Shown in pieces: positions 6,861 through 15,394 of a stretch of DNA of 64,000 bases. The notes beneath the pieces are model-generated. The model had not been told where the DNA came from. It ran no database searches and saw only the letters and a list, made by a program, of their open reading frames with translations. The translations under genes and the position numbers were made by a program. Position 1 is the first letter of the stretch. Every line of letters begins with the position of its first letter. Source of the stretch: Pseudoxanthomonas kaohsiungensis (GTDB lineage Bacteria; Pseudomonadota; Gammaproteobacteria; Xanthomonadales; Xanthomonadaceae); assembly GCF_010211765.1 (NCBI RefSeq), contig NZ_PDWO01000002.1, positions 225,581 through 289,580 on the forward strand. The letters are read 5' to 3'.

Positions 6861-8761
6861 CCGGACCGCCCGACCTCGACGCCTGCGCGCGCGAACCGAT
6901 CCACATCCCCGGATCGATCCAGCCGCACGGCGTGCTGCTGGTGGTCGATCCGGCCGACGGCCGCGTGCTGCAGGCAAGCGCCAATGCCTGCGCCGTGCTG
7001 ACCGACGGCGTCGGCCGCGTGGCCGGCGAGCAGTTCGGCGCGCTGTTGCAGGTCGATCCCGGGCAGGCCGCGTGGCTGCGCCCGACCGAGGGCGTCGTCC
7101 ACGTCCCCGTGGCGCCCTGCACGCTGGTGCAGACCGGCGACATCGGCTGGAACGCGGTCTGGCACTTGTATCCACGCCATTGGCTGCTGGAACTGGAGCC
7201 GGCGCGCGGGGCTTCGTCGCTGGCGCTGACCGACGCCCTGCGTGCGCAGCGCCAGATCGACCGCGCCGGCAGCATCGCCCTGGCCGCGCACCACGCCGCC
7301 GCGGAGATCCGGGCGCTGACCGGCTACGACCGGGTCATGGTCTACCGCTTCGACGAGCACTGGCACGGCGACGTGATCGCCGAAGTCCACCGCGCCGGGC
7401 TCGAGAGCTACCTCGGCCTGCACTACCCGGCCAGCGACATCCCGGTGCAGGCGCGCGCGCTGTACCTGCGCATGCGCGTCCGCCAGATCGTCGATGTCGG
7501 CTACGTGCCGGTGCCGATCGAGCCGCTGCTCGACCCGCGCGACGGGCAGCCGGTGGACCTGAGCGACGTGGCGGTGCGCAGCGTCTCGCCCGTGCACTGC
7601 GAATACCTGGCCAACATGGGCGTGGCCGCGACCCTGGTGGCATCGCTGGTGGTCAACAACCAGCTCTGGGGCCTGGTCGCCTGCCACCACTACCAGCCGC
7701 GCTTCATCGACGCGCCGCTGCGCGACGCCTGCGAGGCGATCAGCCAGGCGCTGGCCGCGCGCGTGGGCAGCCTGGCCGCGATCGAGCGCCTGGCCGACGA
7801 GGAGGTGCTGCTGACCGTGCGCGAGAAGCTGATCACGGCGTTCTCCGAGGCAGAGGCCTTCACCCCGGAGATCCTCGACGGCCTGGCGCCGCACCTGATC
7901 GACGTGGTCGACGCCGACGGCGTGGCGGTATTCCATGGCGACCGCGTCAGCCGCCACGGCGCGCTCCCGGACGAAGCGTCGCTGGCGCGGATCCGCGAGG
8001 CGATGGAGGCAGCCGCGTCGGCGCGCGCCGGCGACGCCACCGGCGTGCTGCACGTGGACGCGATCGGCGAGGCCTTTCCGCAGCTGGCCGACCTGGCGCC
8101 CGATGCGGCCGGGCTCGTGTACGTGCCGCTGGCGCCCAAGGCGCGCAGTGCGTTGCTGTGGACGCGCCGGGAACAGGTGCGGACCGTGAACTGGGCCGGC
8201 AACCCCGCGCTGTCCAAGCTGGCCGACATCCCCGGCGCCGGGCTGTCGCCACGCAAGAGCTTCGAGCTGTGGCAGGACATCGTGCGCGGCCGCGCGCGGC
8301 CGTGGTCGCCGCTGCACCTGGAATCGGCGCGCAGCCTGCGCCTGCTGATCGAGCTGATGGAGCGCAAGCGCGACCGCCAGGACCTGGCGCTGATGGAAGC
8401 CACCCTCACCCACATGCGCCACGGCGTGGCGATCATCGAGCGCGCCGGGTCGCCGGCCAGCAGCCGGCTGGCATTCGCCAACCCCGCGTTCGCCCGGGCC
8501 AGCGGCTCCGGCACCACCGCGCTGATCGGCCAGGCGCTGGCATCGCTGGAGCCGGTGCTGTCGGCATCGATGGCCGCCGCGCGGGTGGAGCAGCGACTGG
8601 GCGAAAACCGCGCCTTCGGCGAATGCCTGCCGTTGCAGCGCGACGATGGCGTGCTGCGCGACTGGCTGTTCGAGTTCGAGCCGCTGCAGGCTGGCGATGA
8701 CGCCCAGCACTGGCTGTTGCAGCTGCGCGAAGCGGATCCGCGGCCGGAAGTCGGCCGCTAG
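6857..8761 (+). CDS. bphP: Bacteriophytochrome, PAS-GAF-PHY-PAS, no kinase
   Basis: Red/far-red photoreceptor of 634 aa, cytosolic. The biliverdin-binding Cys is residue 10, just before REPIHIPGSIQPHG. The PAS domain spans about 10-110. The GAF domain (about 140-310) has the PRxSDIP-type motif as YPASDIP with the LRMRVRQIVDVGYVPVP stretch. The PHY domain (about 320-505) has the tongue motif PRKSF followed by ELWQDIVRG. The C-terminal 120 residues form another PAS domain rather than a histidine kinase. Length and domain order match the Xanthomonas campestris BphP, which signals through its terminal PAS (PAS9). ATG 6857 overlaps the bphO stop. The stop codon abuts that of the convergent NRDE gene with no spacer. 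The signalling partner is not encoded next door. Confidence 0.95.
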   Translation: MTGPPDLDACAREPIHIPGSIQPHGVLLVVDPADGRVLQASANACAVLTDGVGRVAGEQFGALLQVDPGQAAWLRPTEGVVHVPVAPCTLVQTGDIGWNAVWHLYPRHWLLELEPARGASSLALTDALRAQRQIDRAGSIALAAHHAAAEIRALTGYDRVMVYRFDEHWHGDVIAEVHRAGLESYLGLHYPASDIPVQARALYLRMRVRQIVDVGYVPVPIEPLLDPRDGQPVDLSDVAVRSVSPVHCEYLANMGVAATLVASLVVNNQLWGLVACHHYQPRFIDAPLRDACEAISQALAARVGSLAAIERLADEEVLLTVREKLITAFSEAEAFTPEILDGLAPHLIDVVDADGVAVFHGDRVSRHGALPDEASLARIREAMEAAASARAGDATGVLHVDAIGEAFPQLADLAPDAAGLVYVPLAPKARSALLWTRREQVRTVNWAGNPALSKLADIPGAGLSPRKSFELWQDIVRGRARPWSPLHLESARSLRLLIELMERKRDRQDLALMEATLTHMRHGVAIIERAGSPASSRLAFANPAFARASGSGTTALIGQALASLEPVLSASMAAARVEQRLGENRAFGECLPLQRDDGVLRDWLFEFEPLQAGDDAQHWLLQLREADPRPEVGR

Positions 8762-9523
8762 CTAGCGCAGTTCGAGCCGCGACTGGCCGAGCGGCACGCC
8801 CATCGGTCCCCAGCGGGCCTCGACGATCACGCCCCCGCCGTCGCGGTCCAGCGCGACCACCGTGCTGGACCGGGTGCCGTAGTCGTCGCCGCGGATGAAG
8901 GCCGACGACAGCCAGCGCTCGCGCTCCAGCCCGATGCCGGTGTCGGGCAGTCGCGCATCGGGCCAGCGGGTTTCGTCGGCGAGTGCGGCGAACAGCGGCG
9001 CGAAGTCGTCGTCGCCGCCGGCATCGATCCAGCGGCGCAGCGCGGCGCCGAGCGCGACCGCCTTCGGCCACGGCGTGTCGAGCTGCGCGTTGGACAGCAC
9101 GTGCACGCCGGGGCCGGGATGGGCCATGCGCGGGTGCGGCAGGTTGCCGGTCCAGGTGCATTCCTGGGCGTCGGCGAGCAGCAGGTTGAAGGGGCGGTAC
9201 GCCGGGGCGTCGGCCTGCAATGCCCGGGCGCGCATCGCCGCGCCTTCGCCGCCGCGCAGGTAGTCGCTGGCGAGCAGGCCGCGCGACAGCCCGTCCTGCG
9301 GCGCGCGCAGGTCGCGCACGTTGGTCACCAGTGCGCAGCGGCCGCGTCCGTCCACGCCGAGCCAGGTGCCGCCGGCTTCCAGGTCGCGGCCGGCGACGAT
9401 GCCGGAGCCGTCGTCCCACGCGGCCAGGGCCGCGGTCGGGCGCGCGTGGAACTCGTCGCGGTTGCCGGCCAGCAGCAGGCGCCAGCGCGGATGCGCGTTC
9501 CAGGCGAAGGCGACCACGCACAT
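8762..9523 (-). CDS. NRDE-family protein (TANGO2-like)
   Basis: Protein of 253 aa in the NRDE/TANGO2 family. The N-terminus MCVVAFAWNAHPRWRLLLAG leads into the name-giving NRDEFHARPT motif at residues 21-30. Cys2 could become an N-terminal residue after Met removal, as in Ntn-type folds, though activity is unproven in this family. Other family-like stretches are GGTWLGVDGRGR and LVTNVRD. Its role is not established; the eukaryotic relative has been tied to lipid or heme handling. It runs convergent to bphP, stop codon against stop codon, and is 19 bp downstream of the methylglyoxal-synthase-like gene on the same strand, so the two may be cotranscribed. Confidence 0.88.
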   Translation of the reverse strand: MCVVAFAWNAHPRWRLLLAGNRDEFHARPTAALAAWDDGSGIVAGRDLEAGGTWLGVDGRGRCALVTNVRDLRAPQDGLSRGLLASDYLRGGEGAAMRARALQADAPAYRPFNLLLADAQECTWTGNLPHPRMAHPGPGVHVLSNAQLDTPWPKAVALGAALRRWIDAGGDDDFAPLFAALADETRWPDARLPDTGIGLERERWLSSAFIRGDDYGTRSSTVVALDRDGGGVIVEARWGPMGVPLGQSRLELR

Positions 9524-9542
9524 GGCGGCAGGCCTGCGGTGG

Positions 9543-10421
9543 TCAGGCGCGCATCGACGCGCGGCGGCGCGCGGCGGCGACCCAGCGCGCGGCCACCGCC
9601 GGCGAGGTGATGCACACCGCCTCGTCGGTCACGGTCGTCACCGCGCGCTCGAGCAGCTGGATGTCGGCCTCGTGCTGGCGGGCCACGTGCGGATCCTCGA
9701 AGAACACCGCGCGCTGGCAGCGGCGCTCCAGCACCAGGTCGGCGATCTGCGCGTCGCCGCCCATCGGCCCGCTGAGGAAGCGGTGCACCCAGGGCGTGTC
9801 CTGCGGCCAGCCGCGGCTCCAGGCCATCTCGTTGAGGCGCTGGCCGGTGGTGCCGGTGGCCACGCGCCGGGCGAAGCGCGACAGCAGGTCGTAGTGCTCC
9901 GACGCGAAGGCCAGCATCTGCGGCTTCATCGCGTCGTGGGCGATCATCGCCAGTGTCTGCGACTCGAACGCGTGCAGGCGGTCGGCACCCGGATCCGGCG
10001 CCAGCCCGGCGAGGATGCGCTCGTTCTCGATCCAGTCGCGGGCGCTGGACACGGTGGAAATGAAGGGCTTGCCGTGGATCACGCACTGGCGCTTGAGCGC
10101 CACCGCTTCGGGGAAGATCGAGGACGGGTCGACCGGATCGATGAGGTAGATCGCGCCGTCCAGCGTGCGCGCGTCGCCTTCCATGCCCACGACTTCGGCG
10201 ACCAGCTTCATCAGCCCGCCTTCGCGCCCGTAGGGATAGCGCTTCAGCCCGGCATGGCCGGCGAGCATGCCGGCCGCGGCGATCGCATCATGGGTGCGGC
10301 CGACCGCGTGCAGCTCCAGCCCCAGTTCGCGGATGCCGGCCTGGCTGGCGCGCAGCCAGCGGAACAGTGCGGCGTCCTCGGTGGCGTGGTGCAGGCGGTT
10401 GGCGGCGAGGCCCAGGCGCAT
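9543..10421 (-). CDS. Methylglyoxal-synthase-like protein with two MGS domains
   Basis: 292-aa protein about twice the length of classical MgsA (about 150 aa). The C-terminal half (about 160-280) retains the MgsA catalytic set: IAHD (His), SGPMGGD (general-base Asp) and DPHVARQHEAD. This fits conversion of dihydroxyacetone phosphate to methylglyoxal in the cytosol. The N-terminal half (about 1-135) has the same fold pattern, with LDGAIYLIDPVDP followed by KPFISTVSSARDWI, but lacks the GPMGGD motif and looks like a degenerate duplicate that might bind a regulator such as phosphate. The ATG at 10421 gives the first strand MRLGLAANRL. Likely in one unit with the NRDE gene. Activity is inferred from motifs only. 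Confidence 0.85.
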   Translation of the reverse strand: MRLGLAANRLHHATEDAALFRWLRASQAGIRELGLELHAVGRTHDAIAAAGMLAGHAGLKRYPYGREGGLMKLVAEVVGMEGDARTLDGAIYLIDPVDPSSIFPEAVALKRQCVIHGKPFISTVSSARDWIENERILAGLAPDPGADRLHAFESQTLAMIAHDAMKPQMLAFASEHYDLLSRFARRVATGTTGQRLNEMAWSRGWPQDTPWVHRFLSGPMGGDAQIADLVLERRCQRAVFFEDPHVARQHEADIQLLERAVTTVTDEAVCITSPAVAARWVAAARRRASMRA

Positions 10422-10472
10422 GGCTGGCGTTCCGTCGGTGCGGCGGGAACGCCAGTCTAACCGCCCGCCGCG

Positions 10473-11813
10473 CTAGAGCAGCCACAACTCCACGCGCTCG
10501 TTGCGCTGGCGCGCCGCTTCGCCATCGCCGGCCGCCAGCGGCCGCGCCGCGCCCAGCCCGCGCGTGCGCTGCACGCTGATCCCGTTCTCCACCAGGTAGG
10601 CGGCGACGATGTCGGCGCGGTTGGTGCTGGTCATGGTCGCGAACAGGCGCGCGGTCGGGTCGGCGCTGGCGAAGCCGACCACGCTCAGGCTGCGGCCGCG
10701 GTTCTCCGGCCGCTTCATCCAGGCCACCAGCCGTTCCAGCTGCTGGGCCGAATAGCTGTCGTAGATCGTGGTCAGCGACTTGAGGTTGAAGCGCAGCGCC
10801 AGCGGCAGGCGCTGCGCGCCGTCGATCGCCGCGCGGTAGTCGGCCGGCAGGCCTTCCGCCTCGACCGGTGCGGCCGTCGATGGCAGCGCCGGATCCAGCG
10901 CGACCAGGCCCTGCCGGCGGACCACCTGCTGCGCGCGTGCAGTGACCGTGTAGAGCGCGAAGCTGCGCCCCAGCGCGGACATCATCTGGCCGCCATACAC
11001 GGTGTACGGGCGCACCAGTGGATAGTCGCGGCTGCCGACGCCGGCGGCATCGGCCGGCACCGCGACGCCACCGTCGGCGACCGCCAGCGAGCGCAGCTCC
11101 CGGGGCAGCGGCGTGGTCAGTTCGACGATGGCCAGTGCGCCGGGGTCGCGGGCCACCGCGCGCGCGGCGGAACGCAGGTCCGGATGGCGCTGGATCGAGG
11201 CGCGCGGCGCGCGGGCTGCCGTCACCCGCTCGCGCAGGAAATCGTCCAGCCCGCCGTGCGCCGGCCCGCCGTGCAGGCGCAGCGGTGCCTGGCGGCCGCC
11301 CAGTTGCGACCAGTCGCGCACTTCGCCGCCCAGCAGCGCACGCAGCTGGGCCATGTCGATCCGCTGCAAGGGGTTGTCGCGATGCACGACCACCGCCGCG
11401 CCGTTGAGCGCGAGCACGAACTCCTGGTCCGGCGAGGCCAGGTCGCCGAGCTGCCAGCCGTCCTCGCGCTCGCGCGCGCTCGGCGGCCGCGCCAGCATCG
11501 CCAGCTCCGCCTCGCCCTTGACCAGCGCGGCGAAGCCGGCGGCGGCGCCGCGCTTGCCGATCTCCACCACCAGCGGCGTGCCATCGCGCTCGGCGTGGAT
11601 CTCCATCAGTGCCGGCGCGCGCGGCACGCGGCGCAGGCCGGTGTACTCGATCGAGCGCAACCAGTCCTCGACCAGCGCCGGCATCAGCGTGTCGCCGATC
11701 GAGTTCGAGCCGTGGATGCGCAGGCGCTCGACGTCATCCTGGGCGTGTGCGGTGGTCGCGCCCGCAGCCAATGCCAGCAGCGCGAATGCCGCGCGTGCGA
11801 TCAATCCGGTCAT
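10473..11813 (-). CDS. PstS-like substrate-binding protein fused to an OmpA peptidoglycan-binding domain
   Basis: Secreted protein of 446 aa. A signal peptide covers residues 1-24 (ending TTAHAQ). Residues about 28-310 form a PBP-like domain of the phosphate-binding kind (HGSNSIGDTLMPALVEDW at the start; GALAIVELTTPLPRELRSL later). Residues about 335-446 form an OmpA C-terminal domain (LSVVGFASADPTARLF; TSTNRADIVAAYLVENGI; RQRNERVELWLL), which binds peptidoglycan. The architecture would hold a ligand-binding domain on the cell wall. No ABC permease or ATPase is adjacent, so uptake through PstCAB is uncertain and sensing or scavenging is possible. The reading frame stays open upstream to 13265 but ATG 11813 with the signal peptide marks the real start. 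Confidence 0.87.
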   Translation of the reverse strand: MTGLIARAAFALLALAAGATTAHAQDDVERLRIHGSNSIGDTLMPALVEDWLRSIEYTGLRRVPRAPALMEIHAERDGTPLVVEIGKRGAAAGFAALVKGEAELAMLARPPSAREREDGWQLGDLASPDQEFVLALNGAAVVVHRDNPLQRIDMAQLRALLGGEVRDWSQLGGRQAPLRLHGGPAHGGLDDFLRERVTAARAPRASIQRHPDLRSAARAVARDPGALAIVELTTPLPRELRSLAVADGGVAVPADAAGVGSRDYPLVRPYTVYGGQMMSALGRSFALYTVTARAQQVVRRQGLVALDPALPSTAAPVEAEGLPADYRAAIDGAQRLPLALRFNLKSLTTIYDSYSAQQLERLVAWMKRPENRGRSLSVVGFASADPTARLFATMTSTNRADIVAAYLVENGISVQRTRGLGAARPLAAGDGEAARQRNERVELWLL

Positions 11814-11910
11814 GCCAATCCCCTGTCGCGAAGCGCCGGGAGTGTGGCCAGCATCGATGACAGCGCGATGACCCGCGCGATCGCGCCGCGCGTACGACCG
11901 GCGACCGTGC

Positions 11911-11939
11911 GGCGACGGGCCTGCGACACGCCCGTCGCC
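11911..11939. terminator. Hairpin between benE-like and PstS-OmpA genes
   Basis: GGCGACGGGC (11911-11920) pairs perfectly with GCCCGTCGCC (11930-11939) around a 9-nt loop. It lies just after the stop of the benE-like gene (minus strand). There is no proper U-tract on either strand, so it is only a possible terminator or attenuator. Confidence 0.4.
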
Positions 11940-11945
11940 TTCCAC

Positions 11946-11968
11946 GTAGAGCGGGGCTCGCCCCGCTG
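11946..11968. repeat. Single GTAG-type REP hairpin
   Basis: GTAGAGCGGGGCTCGCCCCG followed by CTG: a short hairpin headed by GTAG, a different sequence subtype from the GTAGGAGCC dimers but with the same terminal signature. It stands alone without an inverted partner. A near copy lies at 45911-45937. Confidence 0.65.
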
Positions 11969-11983
11969 CCCCGCGGCCCCGCG

Positions 11984-13174
11984 TCAAACCCGCGCCGTGC
12001 GCGGCTTCAGCACCAGCCGCACGACCACGCCCGCGAGCAGCCCCCAGAACGCGGCACCGATGCCGAACAGCGCCAGCCCGGAGGCGGTGACCAGGAAGGT
12101 CACCAGCGCGGCCTCGCGTTCGTCTTCCTGTTGCAGGGCCGTGGCCAGGCTGCCGCCGAGCGTGCCCAGCAGGGCGATCCCGGCGATGGCCACCACCAGC
12201 TCGCCCGGGAAGGCGGCCAGCAGCGCGGCGACGGTGGCGCCGAACACGCCGATAAGCAGGTAGAACACGCCGGCCCACACCGCGGCCACGTAGCGGCGCG
12301 CCGGATCCGGATGCGCTTCCGGGCCCATGCAGATCGCCGCGGTGATCGCGGCCAGGTTGAGCGAGAACGCGCCGAACGGCGCCAGCAGCACGGTCGCCAC
12401 GCCGGTCCAGCCGATCGCCGGCGAGACCGGGACCGGATAGCCCGAGGCGCGGATCACCGCGATCCCTGGCACGTTCTGCGAGGCCATGGTCACCACGAAC
12501 AGCGGCAGCGCCACGCCCAACACCGCCGCCAGGCTCGGCCTCGGCGTCGTCCAGACCGGGCGCGCCAGTTCCAGCGACAGCCCGTCCATGCGCATCAGGC
12601 CGGTGGCCGCGGCCACGGCCACGCCGACCGCCAGGGTTGCGATCACCGCGTAGCGAGGCCACTGGCGCCGCGCGACCAGCCAGGCGGCCAGCATCGCCAG
12701 CACCAGCAATGGCTGGGCCTGGATCGCGCCGAACGCCTCCAGGCCGAAGCGCAGCAGCACGCCGGCGAGCATGGCCGAGGCCAGCGACAGCGGAATGCGC
12801 CCGAGCATGCGCTCGAAGATCCCGCTGAACCCGGCCACCACCACCAGCAGCGCCGCCAGCAGGAAGCCGGCGACCGCCTCGTCCATCGGCACGCCGGCGG
12901 CGCTGGCGACCAGCATCGCCGCGCCCGGCGTGGACCAGGCGGTGACCACCGGCATCTTCCAGCGCAGCGACAGCGCGATGCAGGTCAGGCCCATGCCGAT
13001 GCCCAGCGCCCACATCCACGAAGCCGTCTGCGCCGGCGTGGCGCCCAGCGCCTGCGCGGCCTGGAACACGATGGCCACCGAACTGGCGAAGCCCACCAGC
13101 ACGGTGACGAAGCCGGCGGCAATGGCCGACAGGGACTGGTCGCGCAGCAGGCGACGGAAGGCGGATTCGCTCAT
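11984..13174 (-). CDS. BenE-family benzoate/H+ symporter-like transporter
   Basis: Inner-membrane protein of 396 aa with about 12 hydrophobic segments, matching the BenE family. Characteristic stretches are SAIAAGFVTVLVGFASSVAI at the N-terminus, AWSTPGAAML near residue 80, and TMASQNVPGIAVIRASGY followed by GAFSLNLAAITAAICMGPEAH. BenE of Acinetobacter imports benzoate with protons; the substrate here is unproven and no aromatic catabolic genes are adjacent. ATG 13174 (MSESAFRRLLRDQSLSA) is preferred over the further-upstream ATG 13201 because family N-termini start close to this point. Probably monocistronic; hairpins flank it on both sides. Confidence 0.88.
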   Translation of the reverse strand: MSESAFRRLLRDQSLSAIAAGFVTVLVGFASSVAIVFQAAQALGATPAQTASWMWALGIGMGLTCIALSLRWKMPVVTAWSTPGAAMLVASAAGVPMDEAVAGFLLAALLVVVAGFSGIFERMLGRIPLSLASAMLAGVLLRFGLEAFGAIQAQPLLVLAMLAAWLVARRQWPRYAVIATLAVGVAVAAATGLMRMDGLSLELARPVWTTPRPSLAAVLGVALPLFVVTMASQNVPGIAVIRASGYPVPVSPAIGWTGVATVLLAPFGAFSLNLAAITAAICMGPEAHPDPARRYVAAVWAGVFYLLIGVFGATVAALLAAFPGELVVAIAGIALLGTLGGSLATALQQEDEREAALVTFLVTASGLALFGIGAAFWGLLAGVVVRLVLKPRTARV

Positions 13175-13251
13175 CGCCACGATTGTGGCGTGCACGCGCA
13201 AAGCGCGGAACCCGCCGCGCGCGACGCTGCGTGCCGGCAGGTGGGTGACGA

Positions 13252-13276
13252 CCGGCCCGGCGCATGGCCGGGCCGG
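13252..13276 (-). terminator. Strong hairpin after the small membrane-protein gene
   Basis: CCGGCCCGG (13252-13260) and CCGGGCCGG (13268-13276) form a 9-bp stem with a 7-nt loop, 8 bp beyond the stop of the minus-strand gene 13284-13871. No U-run follows, so termination may be weak or Rho-assisted. Confidence 0.5.
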
Positions 13277-13283
13277 AGGCCGG

Positions 13284-13871
13284 TCAACGGATGAACGCCC
13301 CGCTGCGGCGCAGGTTGCGGGTGCGCGCCTGGGCCAGGAAGCTGATCGCCGCCAGCAGCGCGAACACCACCAGCGTGCGCGCGTTGACCGGCATCATGCC
13401 GTTCGCGGCCTGCGCGCCGAAGATCAGGGCCAGCCCAGTGACGCTGAAGTAGGCCCCGGCGATCGCCGAGGACAGGATCGTCAGCCACTGCCCGAGGTAG
13501 CGCCCGCCGAATGCCCCGGCGCCGACGCCGGCCAGCGCCAGCACGGTCAGCAGCCAGCTGCCGCCGATGCCGACCAGCGAGGCGAAGAACAGCGCCAGCA
13601 CCAGGCCGAGGATCGCGCCGGCCGCGTACACGGCCAGCGAGGCGAACGAGTACAGCACCCCGCCCAGCGCCGCGCCGAGGATGATGGCGATGATGGTCTG
13701 GATCGCCGGGCTGGGTCCGCCGCTGATCGTGCCCAGCGTGGCCGAGACCAGGCCGAAGCCGATATAGAAGCCGGCGAAGGCCAGCACGACCCGGAACATG
13801 GTGGCGCCGTACACGATCATTACCGTGCCGCAAGCCAGGGCGATCACGCCCCAGAGGAACGCGTAGTCCAT
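13284..13871 (-). CDS. Small multi-pass membrane protein (DUF4203/TMEM198-like)
   Basis: 195-aa integral membrane protein with about six to seven hydrophobic helices and several Gly-rich turns (FAGFYIGFGLVSATLG, AIILGAALGGVLYSF, GAFGGRYLGQWL). The composition fits the loosely defined DUF4203/TMEM198-like group, for which no transport substrate is established. The C-terminus is basic (ARTRNLRRSGAFIR) and likely cytosolic. ATG 13871 starts directly into the first helix MDYAFLWGVIALACGTVMIV. It is divergent from adhP, with which it shares a 156-bp upstream region. The family call is tentative. Confidence 0.7.
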   Translation of the reverse strand: MDYAFLWGVIALACGTVMIVYGATMFRVVLAFAGFYIGFGLVSATLGTISGGPSPAIQTIIAIILGAALGGVLYSFASLAVYAAGAILGLVLALFFASLVGIGGSWLLTVLALAGVGAGAFGGRYLGQWLTILSSAIAGAYFSVTGLALIFGAQAANGMMPVNARTLVVFALLAAISFLAQARTRNLRRSGAFIR

Positions 13872-13950
13872 CGCACTACTCCCGTCGGGTGGGACGTGCG
13901 CGGATCGTAGCAGGCTGGCCCGCGGCAGGGCCTGGCCGCCGACGGCCGGA

Positions 13951-13964
13951 TTGACCGTGATCAA
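13951..13964 (+). promoter_or_regulatory. FNR/ANR-like box upstream of adhP
   Basis: TTGACCGTGATCAA matches the FNR/ANR consensus TTGAT-N4-ATCAA at 9 of 10 conserved bases. A possible -10 (GATACG, 13985-13990) implies a start near 13997, placing the box centre close to -40, the class II activation position. This suggests induction of adhP under low oxygen. The regulator itself is not in the window. Confidence 0.55.
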
Positions 13965-14027
13965 GGAAGCGGCCACGGCACGGGGATACGTTGGACTTCC
14001 CCCTGTCCCATCCGGCGAGGATCGACC

Positions 14028-15056
14028 ATGGACAAGACGATGAAGGCCGCGGTCGTGCGCGGTTTCGGCCAGCCACTGGTGATCGAGGAAGTCGCCGTGC
14101 CCCGTCCGGGTCCGGGCGAGGTGCTGGTCAGGATCGAAGCCTGCGGCGTCTGCCACACCGACCTGCATGCGGCCGAAGGCGACTGGCCGGTCAAGCCGAA
14201 TCCCCCGTTCATCCCGGGCCACGAGGGCGTGGGCCACGTGGTCGCTGTCGGCACCGGGGTCGGGCATGTGCGCGAAGGCGACCGGGTCGGCATTCCCTGG
14301 CTGTACTCGGCCTGCGGCCATTGCGAGCACTGCCTCGGGGGCTGGGAGACGCTGTGCGAGACGCAGCAGAACACCGGCTATTCGGTCAACGGCGGCTTCG
14401 CCCAGTACGCCCTGGCCAACGCCGGCTATGTCGGCCACTTGCCCAAGGACATCGGCTTCGTCGAGATCGCGCCGGTGCTGTGCGCGGGCGTGACCGTCTA
14501 CAAGGGCCTGAAGATGACCGACACCCGCGCCGGCGAATGGGTGGTCGTGTCCGGCATCGGAGGCCTGGGACACATGGCCGTGCAGTACGCCAGGGCGATG
14601 GGGATGAACGTGGCCGCGGTGGACGTGGACGAGGGCAAGCTGGCGCTGGCCAGGCGGCTGGGCGCGACCGTCACGGTCAATGCGCGCACCACCGATCCGG
14701 CGGCGTTCCTGAAGAAGGAGATCGGCGGCGCGCACGGGGCGCTGGTCACGGCGGTGTCGCCGAAGGCGTTCGAGCAGGCGCTGGGCATGATGCGCCGCGG
14801 CGGCACGGTCTCGCTGGTCGGCCTGCCGCCGGGCAGTTTCGCGCTGGACATCTTCGGCATGGTGCTCAACGGGATCACGGTGCGCGGCTCGATCGTCGGC
14901 ACCCGGCTGGACCTGCAGGAATCGCTGGAGTTCGCCGCGCAGGGCAAGGTCGCCGCGACCGTGGCCGCCGACCGGCTGGAGAACATCAACGACATCTTCG
15001 CGCGCATGCACCGGGGCGAGATCGAGGGCCGCATCGTGCTGGACATGGCGGCCTGA
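14028..15056 (+). CDS. adhP: Zinc-dependent alcohol dehydrogenase, AdhP type
   Basis: NAD-dependent medium-chain alcohol dehydrogenase, 342 aa, interconverting primary alcohols and aldehydes in the cytosol. The catalytic zinc region is [15 protein letters not shown] and the GHEGVGHVV glycine motif. The structural zinc cysteines lie in [15 protein letters not shown]. The cofactor fold reads [20 protein letters not shown]. These fit AdhP-type propanol-preferring enzymes closely. The ATG at 14028 has a GAGGA ribosome site about 7 nt upstream. It is monocistronic, with an FNR-like box ahead of it and a long palindrome-rich spacer behind it, which suggests a fermentative or micro-oxic role. Confidence 0.93.
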   Translation: MDKTMKAAVVRGFGQPLVIEEVAVPRPGPGEVLVRIEACGVCHTDLHAAEGDWPVKPNPPFIPGHEGVGHVVAVGTGVGHVREGDRVGIPWLYSACGHCEHCLGGWETLCETQQNTGYSVNGGFAQYALANAGYVGHLPKDIGFVEIAPVLCAGVTVYKGLKMTDTRAGEWVVVSGIGGLGHMAVQYARAMGMNVAAVDVDEGKLALARRLGATVTVNARTTDPAAFLKKEIGGAHGALVTAVSPKAFEQALGMMRRGGTVSLVGLPPGSFALDIFGMVLNGITVRGSIVGTRLDLQESLEFAAQGKVAATVAADRLENINDIFARMHRGEIEGRIVLDMAA

Positions 15057-15149
15057 CTGCGGTCGGCGGTCTTCGGTGATCGTGGCCAGCCGATCGATGT
15101 GCTGGCTTCGATCCTAACTAGACGAAGCGCTGGCTCCTTTGGGGGCCGC

Positions 15150-15249
15150 CGCACCCCGGGGCCATGGCCCACCCTTCGGGACGACGTCCTGTCTTTACGA
15201 AGGGCCGTGGCACATCCATGTGCCACTTGGTCCATGGCCCCGGGGTGCG
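15150..15249. repeat. Large nested palindrome, unit 1
   Basis: Outer arms of 18 bp are perfect reverse complements (CGCACCCCGGGGCCATGG at 15150-15167; its complement at 15232-15249). Nested inside are CCCTTCG/CGAAGGG (15172-15178, 15198-15204) and a tight 9-bp hairpin GTGGCACAT-CC-ATGTGCCAC (15207-15226). The whole 100 bp could fold as a branched cruciform. It shares CCGCACC arms and GGCACA...TGTGCC cores with the unit at 15395. Confidence 0.75.
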
Positions 15250-15394
15250 ACGTCCCCGGCGATCTTCAAGGTCGTGGCTTCGATCAGGAGAAGCCCGAAC
15301 GCCAAGCCAGCGCAGTCGCGACCCCTCGTGGAATGCCATCACTCCTGGGCATCGAAACGATCGAAGCCACGCACCCAACGCACGCGAGGACGTC

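Noticed and set aside
10473-13265. Single 930-codon frame joining the benE-like region to the PstS-OmpA gene
   Set aside because: The upstream part is out-of-frame benE-like sequence. A signal peptide at ATG 11813 marks the real start.
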